Shown here one piece after another: positions 24,385-36,544 of a DNA stretch of 64,000 bases. The notes beneath the pieces were generated by a model. It worked only from the letters and a program-made list of their open reading frames with translations. It searched no databases and was not told the origin of the DNA. How positions within the stretch are numbered: position 1 is the stretch's first letter; each line of letters opens with the position of its first letter. A program made the position numbers and the translations under genes. This DNA comes from Orobanche coerulescens (Eukaryota > Streptophyta > Magnoliopsida > Lamiales > Orobanchaceae), in the NCBI GenBank assembly GCA_033398695.1, contig CM065809.1:172970501-173034500 (forward strand), in the 5' to 3' direction.

Positions 24385-26487
24385 TGTAACACCCCAAAAC
24401 CGCACGGAGTATTACACGCCGTGGGCCCTGCGCGAACCCACCAGGCTAAAAACCATTTAAAAAAAAACGACAAGAAGGCCGATGACGGTAGTATTTTCCA
24501 AAAATCACAAAATCATTTGAAAACACCAACTACCGTCAAGATAATCAAGGCCAAAAACTCGGTTAAGGGAATCGGTTTTCGAAATCAAACTCAGTTGGCA
24601 TAAAACCGAAAGCCATTTGAAAGAACTCACACAGCGGATAAAAATACAGTCCAAGATACATATACATCAATAATGATATACACAAACAGAATACACAATT
24701 CCCCAACAATATGCCATAGCCAGTATCGTCCGGAATCCTCGCCTCATGACCGCAACCATCAAAGTTCTCAATACCTGAAAAACAAGTCCCACAACGGGGT
24801 CAGCAATAATGCCCGACAAATAACCACAAGTACATAAACATAAATATTCACATGCCATGCATCATGAGAATAATAACCTCAACGATAACCTTACCACTTC
24901 CGGTAATCCAACGATTCTCATCAAAATCCCAATATCACGATAATACCACATAATACCTCAATACCGAATACCTTCCCGTACACAATCTTCTATGTACGAT
25001 TACCACAAAACATACCTCTATCCGGACTTCCTTCCGAAATGTATACCATAGACCAAGAATATCCAAAATGACATCAACAATATCCGAATACTACAATCTT
25101 CCCAAGATTGTCCAAGTATCTCAACAATCATCAACTGTGCATTCTAATCCTTTTAGAACAACACTGAACATTCACAATATGCAATACAACATAAAATACT
25201 TATGAAATGTAAATGGAATTACTCATCAAAACATTACAACCGAACAAGTAAACACTTGCCGGATACCAACACGACAAAACCAACACCGAACACATCGCCT
25301 CGTCTACGAGCTCTTCAGCCCATTTGGACGGAATCTCTACGGCCTTTCACCGCGGCAAAACGATTATACCTATTGGTTAATCAACCTAGAACAATAATCA
25401 AATCAATAATCGATCCAACTTGGTAACAATGATCATAACATATTCAATCCGGAATTCAACCTCATATCAAGATTCATCTCATCTAAATCAACCACTATCA
25501 TCACTATGATTTAGAATACCATCTTAAATCGGTTAAACGAATCATCAAATCATCATAGTCATCATATGGCCTCAAGAACATCAAGAACTCTATGATTCCA
25601 TAATCATAATCAACATATTCAAAGCATATCATTATCTTCCTTCAACATAAACCTCATATATCCTCAAGAATTGCAATAACAACATCATAATCATCTTCAT
25701 ACGAATCATTCATCAACTATAACATCAAAATTCCGAAATGAAAAGGAGAAATATCCAACATACCTCATAGAATATGGATAACACAAGAAATCACTTCAAG
25801 AATCAACAATAGTTCCATAACCAAGCTCTAATTCCATGATTCCAAGCTCACAATCATGTTAGAAGTGTTTAGAACACTCTTAGAAGTGAGGAGGGACGAG
25901 TTTTGGAGAGAAGCATCTCAAAGGATCGTGAGAGAAATGAAAGGCAACACTTCAATATATAAACTGCACTCGCATTACGTACGTAAGTGTCCTTTCTTAA
26001 CGTACGCAACAACTTTAACGTACGTAATCCAAAATCCATAACGTACGTAACCAACTCACTGTCTCATTCCGTGCAGTCCATTACGTACGTAACCCATACC
26101 ATATAACGTACGTAATATACCAGTTGACTTGCTACAGTACAATGGTCGTGTTACGTACGTAACACGTCCTGTATAACGTACGTAACACGACGTTGACTCA
26201 CCGTCAACATCCTCGCCGAAAGTTGCGGACACGTGGTCCCACTGCCCGACTGTGACTCGGTCTGTCCGATGCCTTCGTTACGCACGTAATACCTTAGCCT
26301 TAACGTACGTAACCATGCCAATATTACGTCGTAAGCTCACCTTGTTAACGTGCGTAACAATTCCATACTTAGCCAATTTCAAAGAATTCCTGTCCAAAGT
26401 CACGACATACCAAATACGAGCATAATTAACCATCCACGATATCAAATATATAAACGAAAAATATATCCGAAAAATCGGGGTATTACA
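24385..26487 (-). repeat. N3 LTR copy b
   Basis: Same family as copy a, with TATA region near 25953-25963 and the palindrome array at about 25973-26360. Differences from the other copies are mostly one- or two-base gaps and C/T changes. Confidence 0.93.
25973..26360. repeat. TTACGTACGTAA palindrome array, N3 LTR b
   Basis: Most repeats keep the exact 12-bp palindrome. A few read TTACGTCGTAA or ACGCACGTAA. Confidence 0.92.
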
Positions 26488-27123
26488 TTCTACCCCCCTT
26501 AAAATAAGTTTCGTCCTCGAAACTTGCAATCACTCGCACAAACAACATTTCAACGGAAAATCCAAAATCACCAAGATAACCAAGAATTATTGAATAATCT
26601 GAACATCATACTTACAGGTCAGTGAAGACGAAGATCTCCCGTGATACTAGCATATGACACCATTTCAAAAATCTCGGCACAACAAGAATGCCAAAACAGG
26701 AATAATCACAATTTGAAAACGATTGGTCTCCGCCAAGACCACAACAAGTTTAGAGCACTGTCGAGTTTTGTGGGATCTGTGACGCTGTGTCTCCTCACCT
26801 AAAGCACATGAGCCGCTCCTTGTCACATGCACGTATCACCGGCGTTCCACTCCACATCGAAAGCCGCACATTGCACGTGCCTCGCACTGGCGTTCACTTC
26901 CCGATTGGAGCCGCACATTGCACATGACCACGGCACCGGCGTTCACTCCCTGCCTCGTCGGTCTAGGGAACACCAACAATCCCCAAACCCACACATCACC
27001 ACGACAGTACTCAAAAATCACACAGTTCCAAAACATCACAAACATCACGCTACTACCACACCGGTAGAGCCACATAACACACATGCCCGGTTATCACAAA
27101 ACCTTGGGCTCCGATACCATATT
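26488..27123 (-). other. N3 internal region 2, non-coding
   Basis: A region of 636 bp, closely matching regions 1 and 3, with polypurine tract at its left end and primer site (minus TGGTATCGGAGCCC) at its right end. No gag or pol motif in any frame. Confidence 0.8.
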
Positions 27124-29230
27124 TGTAACACCCCCAAAACCGTACGGGAGTATTACACGCCGTGGGCCCCGCGCCGGAACCCACCAGGCTAAAAACCATT
27201 TAAAAAAAACGACAAGAAGGCCGATGACGGTAGTATTTTCCAAAAATCACAAAATCATTTGAAAACACCAACTACCGTCAAGATAATCAAGGCCAAAAAC
27301 TCGGTTAAGGGAATCGGTTTTCGAAATCAAACTCAGTTGGCATAAAACCGAAAGCCATTTGAAAGAACTCACACAGCGGATAAAAATACAGTCCAAGATA
27401 CATATACATCAATAATGATATACACAAACAGAATACACAATTCCCCAACAATATGCCATAGCCAGTATCGTCCGGAATCCTCGCCTCATGACCGCAACCA
27501 TCAAAGTTCTCAATACCTGAAAAACAAGTCCCACAACGGGGTCAGCAATAATGCCCGACAAATAACCACAAGTACATAAACATAAATATTCACATGCCAT
27601 GCATCATGAGAATAATAACCTCAACGATAACCTTACCACTTCCGGTAATCCAACGATTCTCATCAAAATCCCAATATCACGATAATACCACATAATACCT
27701 CAATACCGAATACCTTCCCGTACACAATCTTCTATGTACGATTACCACAAAACATACCTCTATCCGGACTTCCTTCCGAAATGTATACCATAGACCAAGA
27801 ATATCCAAAATGACATCAACAATATCCGAATACTACAATCTTCCCAAGATTGTCCAAGTATCTCAACAATCATCAACTGTGCATTCTAATCCTTTTAGAA
27901 CATCATTGAACATTCGTCAATATGCAATACAACATAAAATACTTATGAAATGTAAATGGAATTACTCATCAAAACATTACAACCGAACAAGTAAACACTT
28001 GCCTGGATACCAACACGACAAAACCAACACCGAACACATCGCCCTCGTCTACGAGCTCTTCAGCCCCGACTGGACGGAATCTACGGCCTTTCACCACGGC
28101 AAAACGATTATACCTATTGGTTAATCAACCTAGAACAATAATCAAATCAATAATCGATCCAACTTGGTAACAATGATCATAACATATTCAATCCGGAATT
28201 CAACCTCATATCAAGATTCATCTCATCTAAATCAACCACTATCATCACTATGATTTAGAATACCATCTTAAATCGGTTAAACGAATCATCAAATCATCAT
28301 AGTCATCATATGGCCTCAAGAACATCAAGAACTCTATGATTCCATAATCATAATCAACATATTCAAAGCATATCATTATCTTCCTTCAACATAAACCTCA
28401 TATATCCTCAAGAATTGCAATAACAACATCATAATCATCTTCATACGAATCATTCATCAACTATAACATCAAAATTCCGAAATGAAAAGGAGAAATATCC
28501 AACATACCTCATAGAATATGGATAACACAAGAAATCACTTCAAGAATCAACAATAGTTCCATAACCAAGCTCTAATTCCATGATTCCAAGCTCACAATCA
28601 TGTTAGAAGTGTTTAGAACACTCTTAGAAGTGAAGAGGGACGAGTTTTGGAGAGAAGCATCTCAAAGGATCGTGAGAGAAATGAAAGGCAACACTTCAAT
28701 ATATAAACTGCACTCGCATTACGTACGTAAGTGTCCTTTCTTAACGTACGCAACAACTTTAACGTACGTAATCCAAAATCCATAACGCACGTAACCAACT
28801 CACCTGCCTCATTCCGCGGTCCATTACGTACGTAACCCATACCATATAACGTCGTAATATACCAGTTGACTTGCTACAAGATAATGGTCGTGTTACGTCG
28901 TAACACGTCCCGTATAACGTCGTAACACGACGTTGACTCACCTGTCAACATCCTCCGCCAAAAGTTGCGGACACAGGGTCCCACCTGCCGACCAGGACTC
29001 GGTCCTGTCCGATGCCTTCGTTACGTACGTAATACCTTAGCCTTAACGTACGTAACCATGCCAATATTACGTACGTAAGCTCACCTTGTTAACGTACGTA
29101 ACAATTCCATACTTAGCCAATTTCAGCAATTCCTGTCCAAAGTCACGACATACCAAATACGAGCATAATTAACCATCCACGATATCAAATATATAAACGA
29201 AAAATATATCCGAAAAATCGGGGTATTACA
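27124..29230 (-). repeat. N3 LTR copy c
   Basis: Third LTR of the array, with palindrome array at about 28718-29103. It is nearly the same as copies b and d over the first kilobase. Confidence 0.93.
28718..29103. repeat. TTACGTACGTAA palindrome array, N3 LTR c
   Basis: Same array as in the other N3 LTRs, with some units shortened to TTACGTCGTAA or TAACGTCGTAA. Confidence 0.92.
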
Positions 29231-29866
29231 CTCTACCCCCCTTAAAATAAGTTTCGTCCTCGAAACTTGCAATCACTCGCACAAACAACATTTCAACGGA
29301 AAATCCAAAATCACCAAGATAACCAAGAATTATTGAATAATCCGAACATCATACTTACAGGTCAGTGAAGACGAAGATCTCCCGTGATACTAGCATATGA
29401 CACCATTTCAAAAATCTCGACACAACAAGAATGCCAAAACAGGAATAATCACAATTTGAAAACGATTGGTCTCCGCCAAGACCACAACAAGTTTAGAGCA
29501 CTGTCGAGTTTTGTGGGATCTGTGACGCTGTGTCTCCTCACCTAAAGCGCATGAGCCGCTCCTTGTCACATGCACGTATCACCGGCGTTCCACTCCACAT
29601 CGAAAGCCGCACATTGCACGTGCCTCGCACCGGCGTTCACTTCCCGATTGGAGCCGCACATTGCACATGACCACGGCACCGGCGTTCACTCCCTGCCTCG
29701 TCGGTCTAGGGAACACCAACAATCCCCAAACCCACACATCACCACGACAGTACTCAAAAATCACACAGTTCCAAAACATCACAAACATCACGCTACTACC
29801 ACACCGGTAGAGCCACATAACACACATGCCCGGTTATCACAAAACCTTGGGCTCCGATACCATATT
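29231..29866 (-). other. N3 internal region 3, non-coding
   Basis: A region of 636 bp like region 2. The primer-binding site lies at 29846-29863, three bases from LTR d. No coding potential was recognised. Confidence 0.8.
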
Positions 29867-31975
29867 TGTAACACCCCCAAAACCGTACGGGAGTATTACA
29901 CGCCGTGGGCCCCGCGCCGGAACCCACCAGGCTAAAAACCATTTAAAAAAAAACGACAAGAAGGCCGATGACGGTAGTATTTTCCAAAAATCACAAAATC
30001 ATTTGAAAACACCAACTACCGTCAAGATAATCAAGGCCAAAAACTCGGTTAAGGGAATCGGTTTTCGAAATCAAACTCGATTGGCATAAAACCGAAAGCC
30101 ATTTGAAAGAACTCACACAATGGATAAAAATACAGTCCAAGATACATATACATCAATAATGATATACACAAACAGAATACACAATTCCCAACAATATGCC
30201 ATAGCCGATCGTCCTAATCCCAGCCTCACGACCGCAACCATCAAAGTTCTCAATACCTGAAAAACAAGTCCCACAACGGGGTCAGCAATAATGCCCGACA
30301 AATAACCACAAGTACATAAACATAAATATTCACATGCCATGCATCATGAGAATAATAACCTCAACGATAACCTTACCACTTAGGTAATCCAACGATTCTC
30401 ATCAAAATCCCAATATCACGATAATACCACATAATACCTCAATACCGAATACCTTCCCGTACACAATCTTCTATGTACGATTACCACAAAACATACCTCT
30501 ATCCGGACTTCCTTCCGAAATGTATACCATAGACCAAGAATATCCAAAATGACATCAACAATATCCGAATACTACAATCTTCCCAAGATTGTCCAAGTAT
30601 CTCAACAATCATCAACTGTGCATTCTAATCCTTTTAGAACATCACTGAACATTCGTCAATATGCAATACAACATAAAATACTTATGAAATGTAAATGGAA
30701 TTACTCATCAAAACATTACAACCGAACAAGTAAACACTTGCCTGGATACCAACACGACAAAACCAACACCGAACACATCGCCCTCGTCTACGAGCTCTTC
30801 AGCCCCGACTGGACGGAATCTACGGCCTTTCACCGCGGCAAAACGATTATACCTATTGGTTAATCAACCTAGAACAATAATCAAATCAATAATCGATCCA
30901 ACTTGGTAACAATGATCATAACATATTCAATCCGGAATTCAACCTCATATCAAGATTCATCTCATCTAAATCAACCACTATCATCACTATGATTTAGAAT
31001 ACCATCTTAAATCGGTTAAACGAATCATCAAATCATCATAGTCATCATATGGCCTCAAGAACATCAAGAACTCTATGATTCCATAATCATAATCAACATA
31101 TTCAAAGCATATCATTATCTTCCTTCAACATAAACCTCATATATCCTCAAGAATTGCAATAACAACATCATAATCATCTTCATACGAATCATTCATCAAC
31201 TATAACATCAAAATTCCGAAATGAAAAGGAGAAATATCCAACATACCTCATAGAATATGGATAACACAAGAAATCACTTCAAGAATCAACAATAGTTCCA
31301 TAACCAAGCTCTAATTCCATGATTCCAAGCTCACAATCATGTTAGAAGTCTTTAGAACACTCTTAGAAGTGAAGAGGGACGAGTTTTGGAGAGAAGCATC
31401 TCAAAGGATCGTGAGAGAAATGAAAGGCAACAATTCAATATATAAACTGCACTCTCATTACGTACGTAAGTGTCCTTTCTTAACGTACGTAACAACTTTA
31501 ACGTACGTAATCCAAAATCCATAACGTACGTAACCAACTCATTGTCTCATTCCGTGCAGTCCATTACGTACGTAACCCATACCATATAACGTACGTAATA
31601 TACCAGTTGACTTGCTACAGTACAATGGTCGTGTTACGTACGTAACACGTCCTGTATAACGTACGTAACACGTACGTTGACTCACCTGTCAACATCCTCC
31701 GCCGAAAGTTGCCGACCACGTGGTCCCACTCGCCGACCAGGACTCGGTCCTGTCCGATGCCTTCGTTACGTACGTAATACCTTAGCCTTAACGTACGTAA
31801 CCATGCCAATATTACGTACGTAAGCTCACCTTGTTAACGTACGTAATAATTCCATACTTATCCAATTTCAGCAATTCCTGTCCAAAGTCACGACATACCA
31901 AATTCGAGCATAATTAACCATCCACGATATCCAATATATAAACGAAAAATATATCCGAAAAATCGGGGTATTACA
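29867..31975 (-). repeat. N3 LTR copy d
   Basis: Right-most LTR, followed directly by ATTTT and then Gypsy-2. It carries the best preserved palindrome array of the four copies. Confidence 0.93.
31457..31850. repeat. TTACGTACGTAA palindrome array, N3 LTR d
   Basis: Twelve essentially intact TTACGTACGTAA or TAACGTACGTAA units at spacings of about 20-60 bp. TACGTA is the A-box core bound by plant bZIP factors, which is a possible but unproven role. Confidence 0.93.
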
Positions 31976-33280
31976 ATTTTTGTAACACCCTCAAGATATT
32001 CGAGGTATATTACAGTGCCGTGAATCCCTATGTGGGATCCACCAGGCTGAACAACATCATACTCATCGACTCACAAAAACGACAAAACAACACCTCGTCA
32101 TAAAGACGCAAAACAGAATAATCCACCCGGTTCAACCGGTCAACATAACATCATCATCCAACACAACATAATAGGCAACAATACAATCCGGACGAACAAG
32201 AACCCTTAAGTACTCGAGTACAACTATTAGTTCAAAAACCACAAAAGATGAAAAGATAAAAGACACTAAAACGTCACTTATGCACAATCATCACGCACGG
32301 CCATCATCCGTGTACTGGTCCAGCGCCCGCTCATCTCGATGAACCTGACCTGAAATTCATAAAACGAATTTCCCCAAAACGGGTCCCCAGAGGGGTTAGC
32401 AATTACGCTAGTACAAGTAACCAGATGAACGACTTACATCTTACACATATAGTATATACATGCAATCAAGAAAACATAGTTCCAAAACACTCATTTCCGA
32501 AAATGCCAATATCAAATCACATTTGTAAAATACACCACAATTAACCATGGACCCACCCCTCCGTGGACCCCTACCGAGACCCCGTCGGATCTAACCCGTA
32601 GTGGTTAAAAGCAAGCTCGCGGATCCACCCTCCGTGGACCCCTACCGAGACCCCGTCGGGTCTAACCCATAGTGAGCATACACACACACACAATTCTCAT
32701 GCAATACTACTATGTTAAGATTGTAAGTTCATAAGGGTACTTGCCTCGATTAATAGACGGTGACACGAACGGAACGGAAGAATCAAGCACGACCGCGAGG
32801 AACCGACGAATGAACCTAACGATTCGAATAACACAATCACAACCACTCCTAAACGATTACGGAAATGGAATACACCCGAAAACCCGCCTACGATTCATGT
32901 ATATTCGTACAAAAATAACAACGAGGGCGGACCACAACCAAACCCTCTCGATTTCGCAAAACCATGAAAATATACCATGAATCCGTAGGAAAACTAATTA
33001 TACCAACAAGATTAATCATATTCATCATGAATCCACCAACAAAATGGAACGGATCGGAAGAAAATCCCAAAATCCCCAAATCACCCAAAAGTAGGGTTCT
33101 AAGAGATTCACCGTGGATTAGGATGAAAGATTCGTGTTGATGTTGTTATAATACTCCAAGAACTCAAGAAAGATGTTGGATCGGATGATTGGAGGAAGAA
33201 ATCGCCAAGGAAATCGCCCCGGAATCGCCTTCGCCGCGGAGAGAGGAAGAAATGAGAATTAATACGCTCATCTCGGTCAA

Positions 33281-33305
33281 CTCCCTGGTTTATATAACCA
33301 GGGAG
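33281..33305 (-). promoter_or_regulatory. Core promoter of Gypsy-2: TATA box inside a 25-bp palindrome, left LTR
   Basis: Arms CTCCCTGGTT and AACCAGGGAG enclose TATAT, so the TATA box (minus TTATATAAAC) is the centre of a near-perfect inverted repeat. The same sequence is at 40276-40300 in the other LTR. Confidence 0.75.
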
Positions 33306-33842
33306 TGTTAGCGCGCGCTAATCCTCAAGGTTAGCGTGCGCTAACGGGATAAAATATAGACTAAACAGTTAGTGTCCGTCCAGTCCAGTAGCCAGACCTC
33401 TGGCCGTTAGCGTGCGCTACTCCAAATGTAGCGTGCGCTAATAACCTATCGGTAGCGCGCGCTATCGACCAATAGCGTGCGCTACCTGGACATCAGTCGA
33501 GTCCAGTGACACACTGTCCAGAACCCACTTGATCCGTTAGCGTGTGCTACCATACAAGCATAGTGTGCGCTAACTAGCACCTGATCGAGTTCAGTAATAA
33601 ACTGTCCAGTACTGGACACTCACGCTAGCGCACGCTACCGGGTATCATCAGCGTGCGCTAGCCTCCCGACCTTAGCGTGCGCTAGTCTGCGTAGCGTACG
33701 CTAATACGCCAATCCAGAAAGATGGAAAATAGCACTGCCACTCCCAGGGCTTGCTCCCTAGCGCGCGCTACGAATCAGTCGTAGCGTGCGCTACTAAGGG
33801 GCCCCTAGCGCGCGCTATGCAGAACAGATAGCGTGCGCTAGG
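33306..33842. repeat. TAGCGCGCGCTA palindrome array upstream of the Gypsy-2 TATA box, left LTR
   Basis: Sixteen copies by eye of TAGCGYGCGCTA. The exact 12-bp palindrome is TAGCGCGCGCTA, and many copies are TAGCGTGCGCTA. Spacing is irregular (about 15-70 bp). Between them are shorter direct repeats of the type GTCCAGT. Confidence 0.95.
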
Positions 33843-34086
33843 TTACGAAATATAAACGGTTCACAACATCGGAATATGAATGAAACATCAAGCGGCACAC
33901 CTCAAAGCGCATCAAAACATAGAATGGATCCACGGCAACCCCGAAACAGCGGTTCCGCACAACAATAACGAGTCTCAGATCAATAGATGACGGGAAAGAT
34001 ACACTGTAAGGTACATGAGGGTCACTACGACCGAGAAATACACCGAAAAAGAAAAATACAGGGGAAAGAAAAATGCGGATATTACA

Positions 34087-34123
34087 TTCTACCCCTCTAA
34101 AAACAAGTTTCGTCCCGAAACTT
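34087..34123 (-). promoter_or_regulatory. Gypsy-2 polypurine tract and adjacent inverted repeat
   Basis: The minus strand reads AGAGGGGTAGAA against the left LTR. AAGTTTCG...CGAAACTT (34105-34123) lies just upstream of it, overlapping the pol stop codon by two bases. Confidence 0.75.
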
Positions 34124-35792
34124 AAGAAACAAACAACTCAGGGTACCTAGCACGCATGCTATCCTCGGTTTCCCAAGTTGCCTCCTCAACACCGTGTCTC
34201 GACCACTGCACTTTGACCAAAGGTATGGTCTTATGCCTCAGTCGTTTCTCACGATGCTCCAAAATCTTCAAGGGACGCTCTTCGAAAGTAATATCCTCGG
34301 CGACATCAATCTCACCATAATCGATGACGTGACTAGAATCCGGGACATATTTCCTCAACTGGGAAACATGAAAAACGCTATGAACATGACTCAAGGCTGG
34401 AGGTAACGCCAAACGGTATGCCAACTCACCGACTCGCTCGAGAATCTCAAAGGGTCCAATAAATCTCGAACTCAACTTCCCCTTCTTCCCGAAACGAAAA
34501 ACTCCCTTCGTCGGAGACACCTTTAGTAAAACGTGGTCTCCCACCTCGAATTCCAAAGGTCGGCGACGGACGTCGGCATACGAATTCTGTCGACTCTGGG
34601 CAGTCAACATCCGTTCTCGAATTACTTCTATCTTCCGCCTCGTCTCTAAAACGACATCCGGCTCGGTCCCAACTAAATCAAACGTCTCATTCCAACAAAT
34701 TGGTGATCGACATCGCCGCCCATAAAGTGCCTCATACGGTGCCATCCAAATCGACGCGTGCCAACTGTTGTTGTACGTGAATTCGATCAATGGCAAATGT
34801 TCCTCCCAATCGCTACTCCAATCGAGGGCACAAGCACGCAATATATCCTCGAATGTCTGGATAGTGCGTTCCGACTGTCCATCTGACTGGGGATGAAAAG
34901 AGGTACTCAAATGCAAACGGGTACCCAACGCCTTATGCACTGCCTGCCAAAAGTACGATACGAAACGGACATCACGATCCGAAACAATAGACTTCGGAGT
35001 ACCGTGAAGTCTCATAATTTGTGCGATAAACACACGAGCCAACTTCTTCGGGCCCCAAGTGTCCTTGATGCCCAGAAAATGTGCCGACTTGGTCAGGCGA
35101 TCAACAATCACCCATACCATATTCATGCCCGACCTCGATCTCGGCAAACTCGTAACGAAATCCATCGATATATCTTCCCATTTCCATTCTGGAACGGGAA
35201 GTGGCTGCAATAACCCGGCCGGTCGCTGATGTTCGATTTTGACCCGCTGACAAGTCAAACATCTCGCTACAAACTGTGCGACCTCTTCCTTCATATCATT
35301 CCACCAGAAATTTCTTCTCAGGACCTTGTACATCTTACTCGAACCAGGATGAACGGAATAAGGTGTAGCATGGGCCTCCCGTAAAATACTCTGTCTCAAT
35401 TCTGAGTTGTTCGGCACACAAAGCCGACTCTGGAATCTCAAAACACCATCCTCGTGAATCACAAACCCAGGAGACTTTCCTTTAAGAACGTTCTCTCGGA
35501 TTTGAGTAATCATCGGATCCTCTGATTGCTTCAGCTTAATTTCATCAATCAAAGATGACGAAATCTCTAAAGCACAAAGTTGCCCGACAGCCCCAGGCAA
35601 CAAGACCTCAACATCTAACTCGATCAAAGCCCTCCGAAGCTCAGACTGAGATGTAAGGATCTCAAGCATTCGTAACGCAACCGGTTTCCGACTCAAGGCG
35701 TCGGCCACGACGTTCGCCTTGCCCGGATGATAAAGGATTTCGAGGTCATAATCCTTAATCAACTCTAACCACCTCCTCTGCCTCATATTCAA
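34122..35792 (-). CDS. Gypsy-2 pol C-terminal part: integrase with chromodomain
   Basis: A 556-residue open frame. In order: the RNase H/integrase linker [18 protein letters not shown] (about residues 19-37), an HHCC zinc finger (H141, H148, C178, C181), and the catalytic triad D211 (DFVTSLP), D272 (SDRD) and E308 (GQSERT), with 35 residues between the last two as expected. The GDHVLLKVSP region and a C-terminal chromodomain (about 495-552) follow. Chromodomains direct these elements to histone-marked chromatin. The first residue given is not a real start: the frame continues upstream through an in-frame TAG at 35799-35801 into the RNase H. Confidence 0.95.
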   Translation of the reverse strand: MNMRQRRWLELIKDYDLEILYHPGKANVVADALSRKPVALRMLEILTSQSELRRALIELDVEVLLPGAVGQLCALEISSSLIDEIKLKQSEDPMITQIRENVLKGKSPGFVIHEDGVLRFQSRLCVPNNSELRQSILREAHATPYSVHPGSSKMYKVLRRNFWWNDMKEEVAQFVARCLTCQRVKIEHQRPAGLLQPLPVPEWKWEDISMDFVTSLPRSRSGMNMVWVIVDRLTKSAHFLGIKDTWGPKKLARVFIAQIMRLHGTPKSIVSDRDVRFVSYFWQAVHKALGTRLHLSTSFHPQSDGQSERTIQTFEDILRACALDWSSDWEEHLPLIEFTYNNSWHASIWMAPYEALYGRRCRSPICWNETFDLVGTEPDVVLETRRKIEVIRERMLTAQSRQNSYADVRRRPLEFEVGDHVLLKVSPTKGVFRFGKKGKLSSRFIGPFEILERVGELAYRLALPPALSHVHSVFHVSQLRKYVPDSSHVIDYGEIDVAEDITFEERPLKILEHREKRLRHKTIPLVKVQWSRHGVEEATWETEDSMRARYPELFVS

Positions 35793-35798
35793 CTCTCG

Positions 35799-36089
35799 CT
35801 AAGTAAATATGTATTTCAGACTTTTATGATCGGTAAAAATCTGAGATGCAGAGCCGAAAAGATAGTGACGCCAAATCTTTAGCGCAAAAATGACTGCCGC
35901 TAACTCCAAATCATGAGTAGGGTAGTTCAGCTCATACGGCCTCAACTGTCTCGATGCATAAGCAATGGTCTTGCCGTGCTGCATCAATACGCACCCAAGA
36001 CCCTGACCCGAAGCATCGCTATAAACGGCAAAACCCTCGTTGCCACATGGCAACGCCAAAACCGGGGCTGAAGTCAAGCGCTTCTTCAA
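35799..36089 (-). pseudogene. Gypsy-2 RNase H fragment
   Basis: Reads the RNase H start [16 protein letters not shown] and the conserved [20 protein letters not shown] with [10 protein letters not shown] and [11 protein letters not shown]. It degrades RNA in the RNA-DNA hybrid. It ends at a TAG at 35799-35801, after which the same frame continues as the integrase part. The codon expected at this place in related proteins is CAG, so one C-to-T change explains it. Confidence 0.9.
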
Positions 36090-36326
36090 GACTCAAAACT
36101 CGATCGCCTCGTCATTCCGCATTTAATTTCTGATTTCGGAGCAATCGCGTAAGTGGCCGAGCCAGTTTAGAGAAACCCTTGACGAACCTACGATAGTAGC
36201 CACTAAACCCAAGAAACTACGGAGCTCCTTCACATTCTTCGGCGGTGCCCAATCCAACACCGCTCAATCTTCATGGATCCACACGAACCCCCTACCAAAT
36301 CACGTGACCTAAAAACATCACTTCCT

Positions 36327-36542
36327 TCACTGTAACTCACATTTCGAGAACTTTGCATAGAGTTGCTCGGTCCTCAAAATGTCTAATACTACCCGCAAAT
36401 GATGGGCATGCTCTTCCTCATTCCTCGAGTAAATAAGAATATCGTCTATGAAGACGACGACACACTTATCCAAATACTCGATAAAGACTTTGTTCATCAA
36501 CTGCATGAACACCGCCGGCGCATTAGTTAACCCGAAAGGCAT
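36327..36542 (-). pseudogene. Gypsy-2 reverse transcriptase palm fragment
   Basis: Reads [20 protein letters not shown] and the active site [12 protein letters not shown], with the FIDD version of YxDD usual for plant gypsy elements. It is frame-shifted from the upstream part (36545-37630) near 36590, and the thumb/connection region 36090-36326 is in broken frames. Confidence 0.92.
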
Positions 36543-36544
36543 AA

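Larger units (their letters stand above)
21664..31975 (-). mobile_element. N3: tandem array of a non-coding gypsy-type element (four LTRs, three internal regions)
   Basis: Four LTRs of 2094-2109 bp (21664-23757, 24385-26487, 27124-29230, 29867-31975) alternate with three internal regions of about 630 bp. Only the outermost ends are flanked by a target duplication, ATTTT (21659-21663 and 31976-31980). Inner junctions go directly LTR-internal-LTR, as expected from unequal recombination between LTRs. The internal regions have a polypurine tract beside the left LTR and an iMet-type primer site beside the right LTR, so each is minus-strand, but they encode no gag or pol. It is a LARD-like non-autonomous derivative with Tekay-type termini. 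Confidence 0.92.
31981..34086 (-). repeat. Gypsy-2 LTR, left copy (3' LTR of the element)
   Basis: Runs TGTAACACCCTCAAG to CGGATATTACA. U3 is at the right. It contains the palindromic core promoter at 33281-33305 and the TAGCGCGCGCTA array at 33306-33842. The R/U5 part near 32860-32960 closely matches the Gypsy-1 LTR. Confidence 0.96.

Noticed and set aside
33306..33842. CRISPR-like impression of short palindromes separated by unique spacers (also 23249-23632, 31457-31850, 63360-63700)
   Set aside because: The context is LTR U3 sequence of plant retrotransposons, units are only 12 bp, spacing is irregular and spacers are shared between the LTR copies; there are no cas genes.
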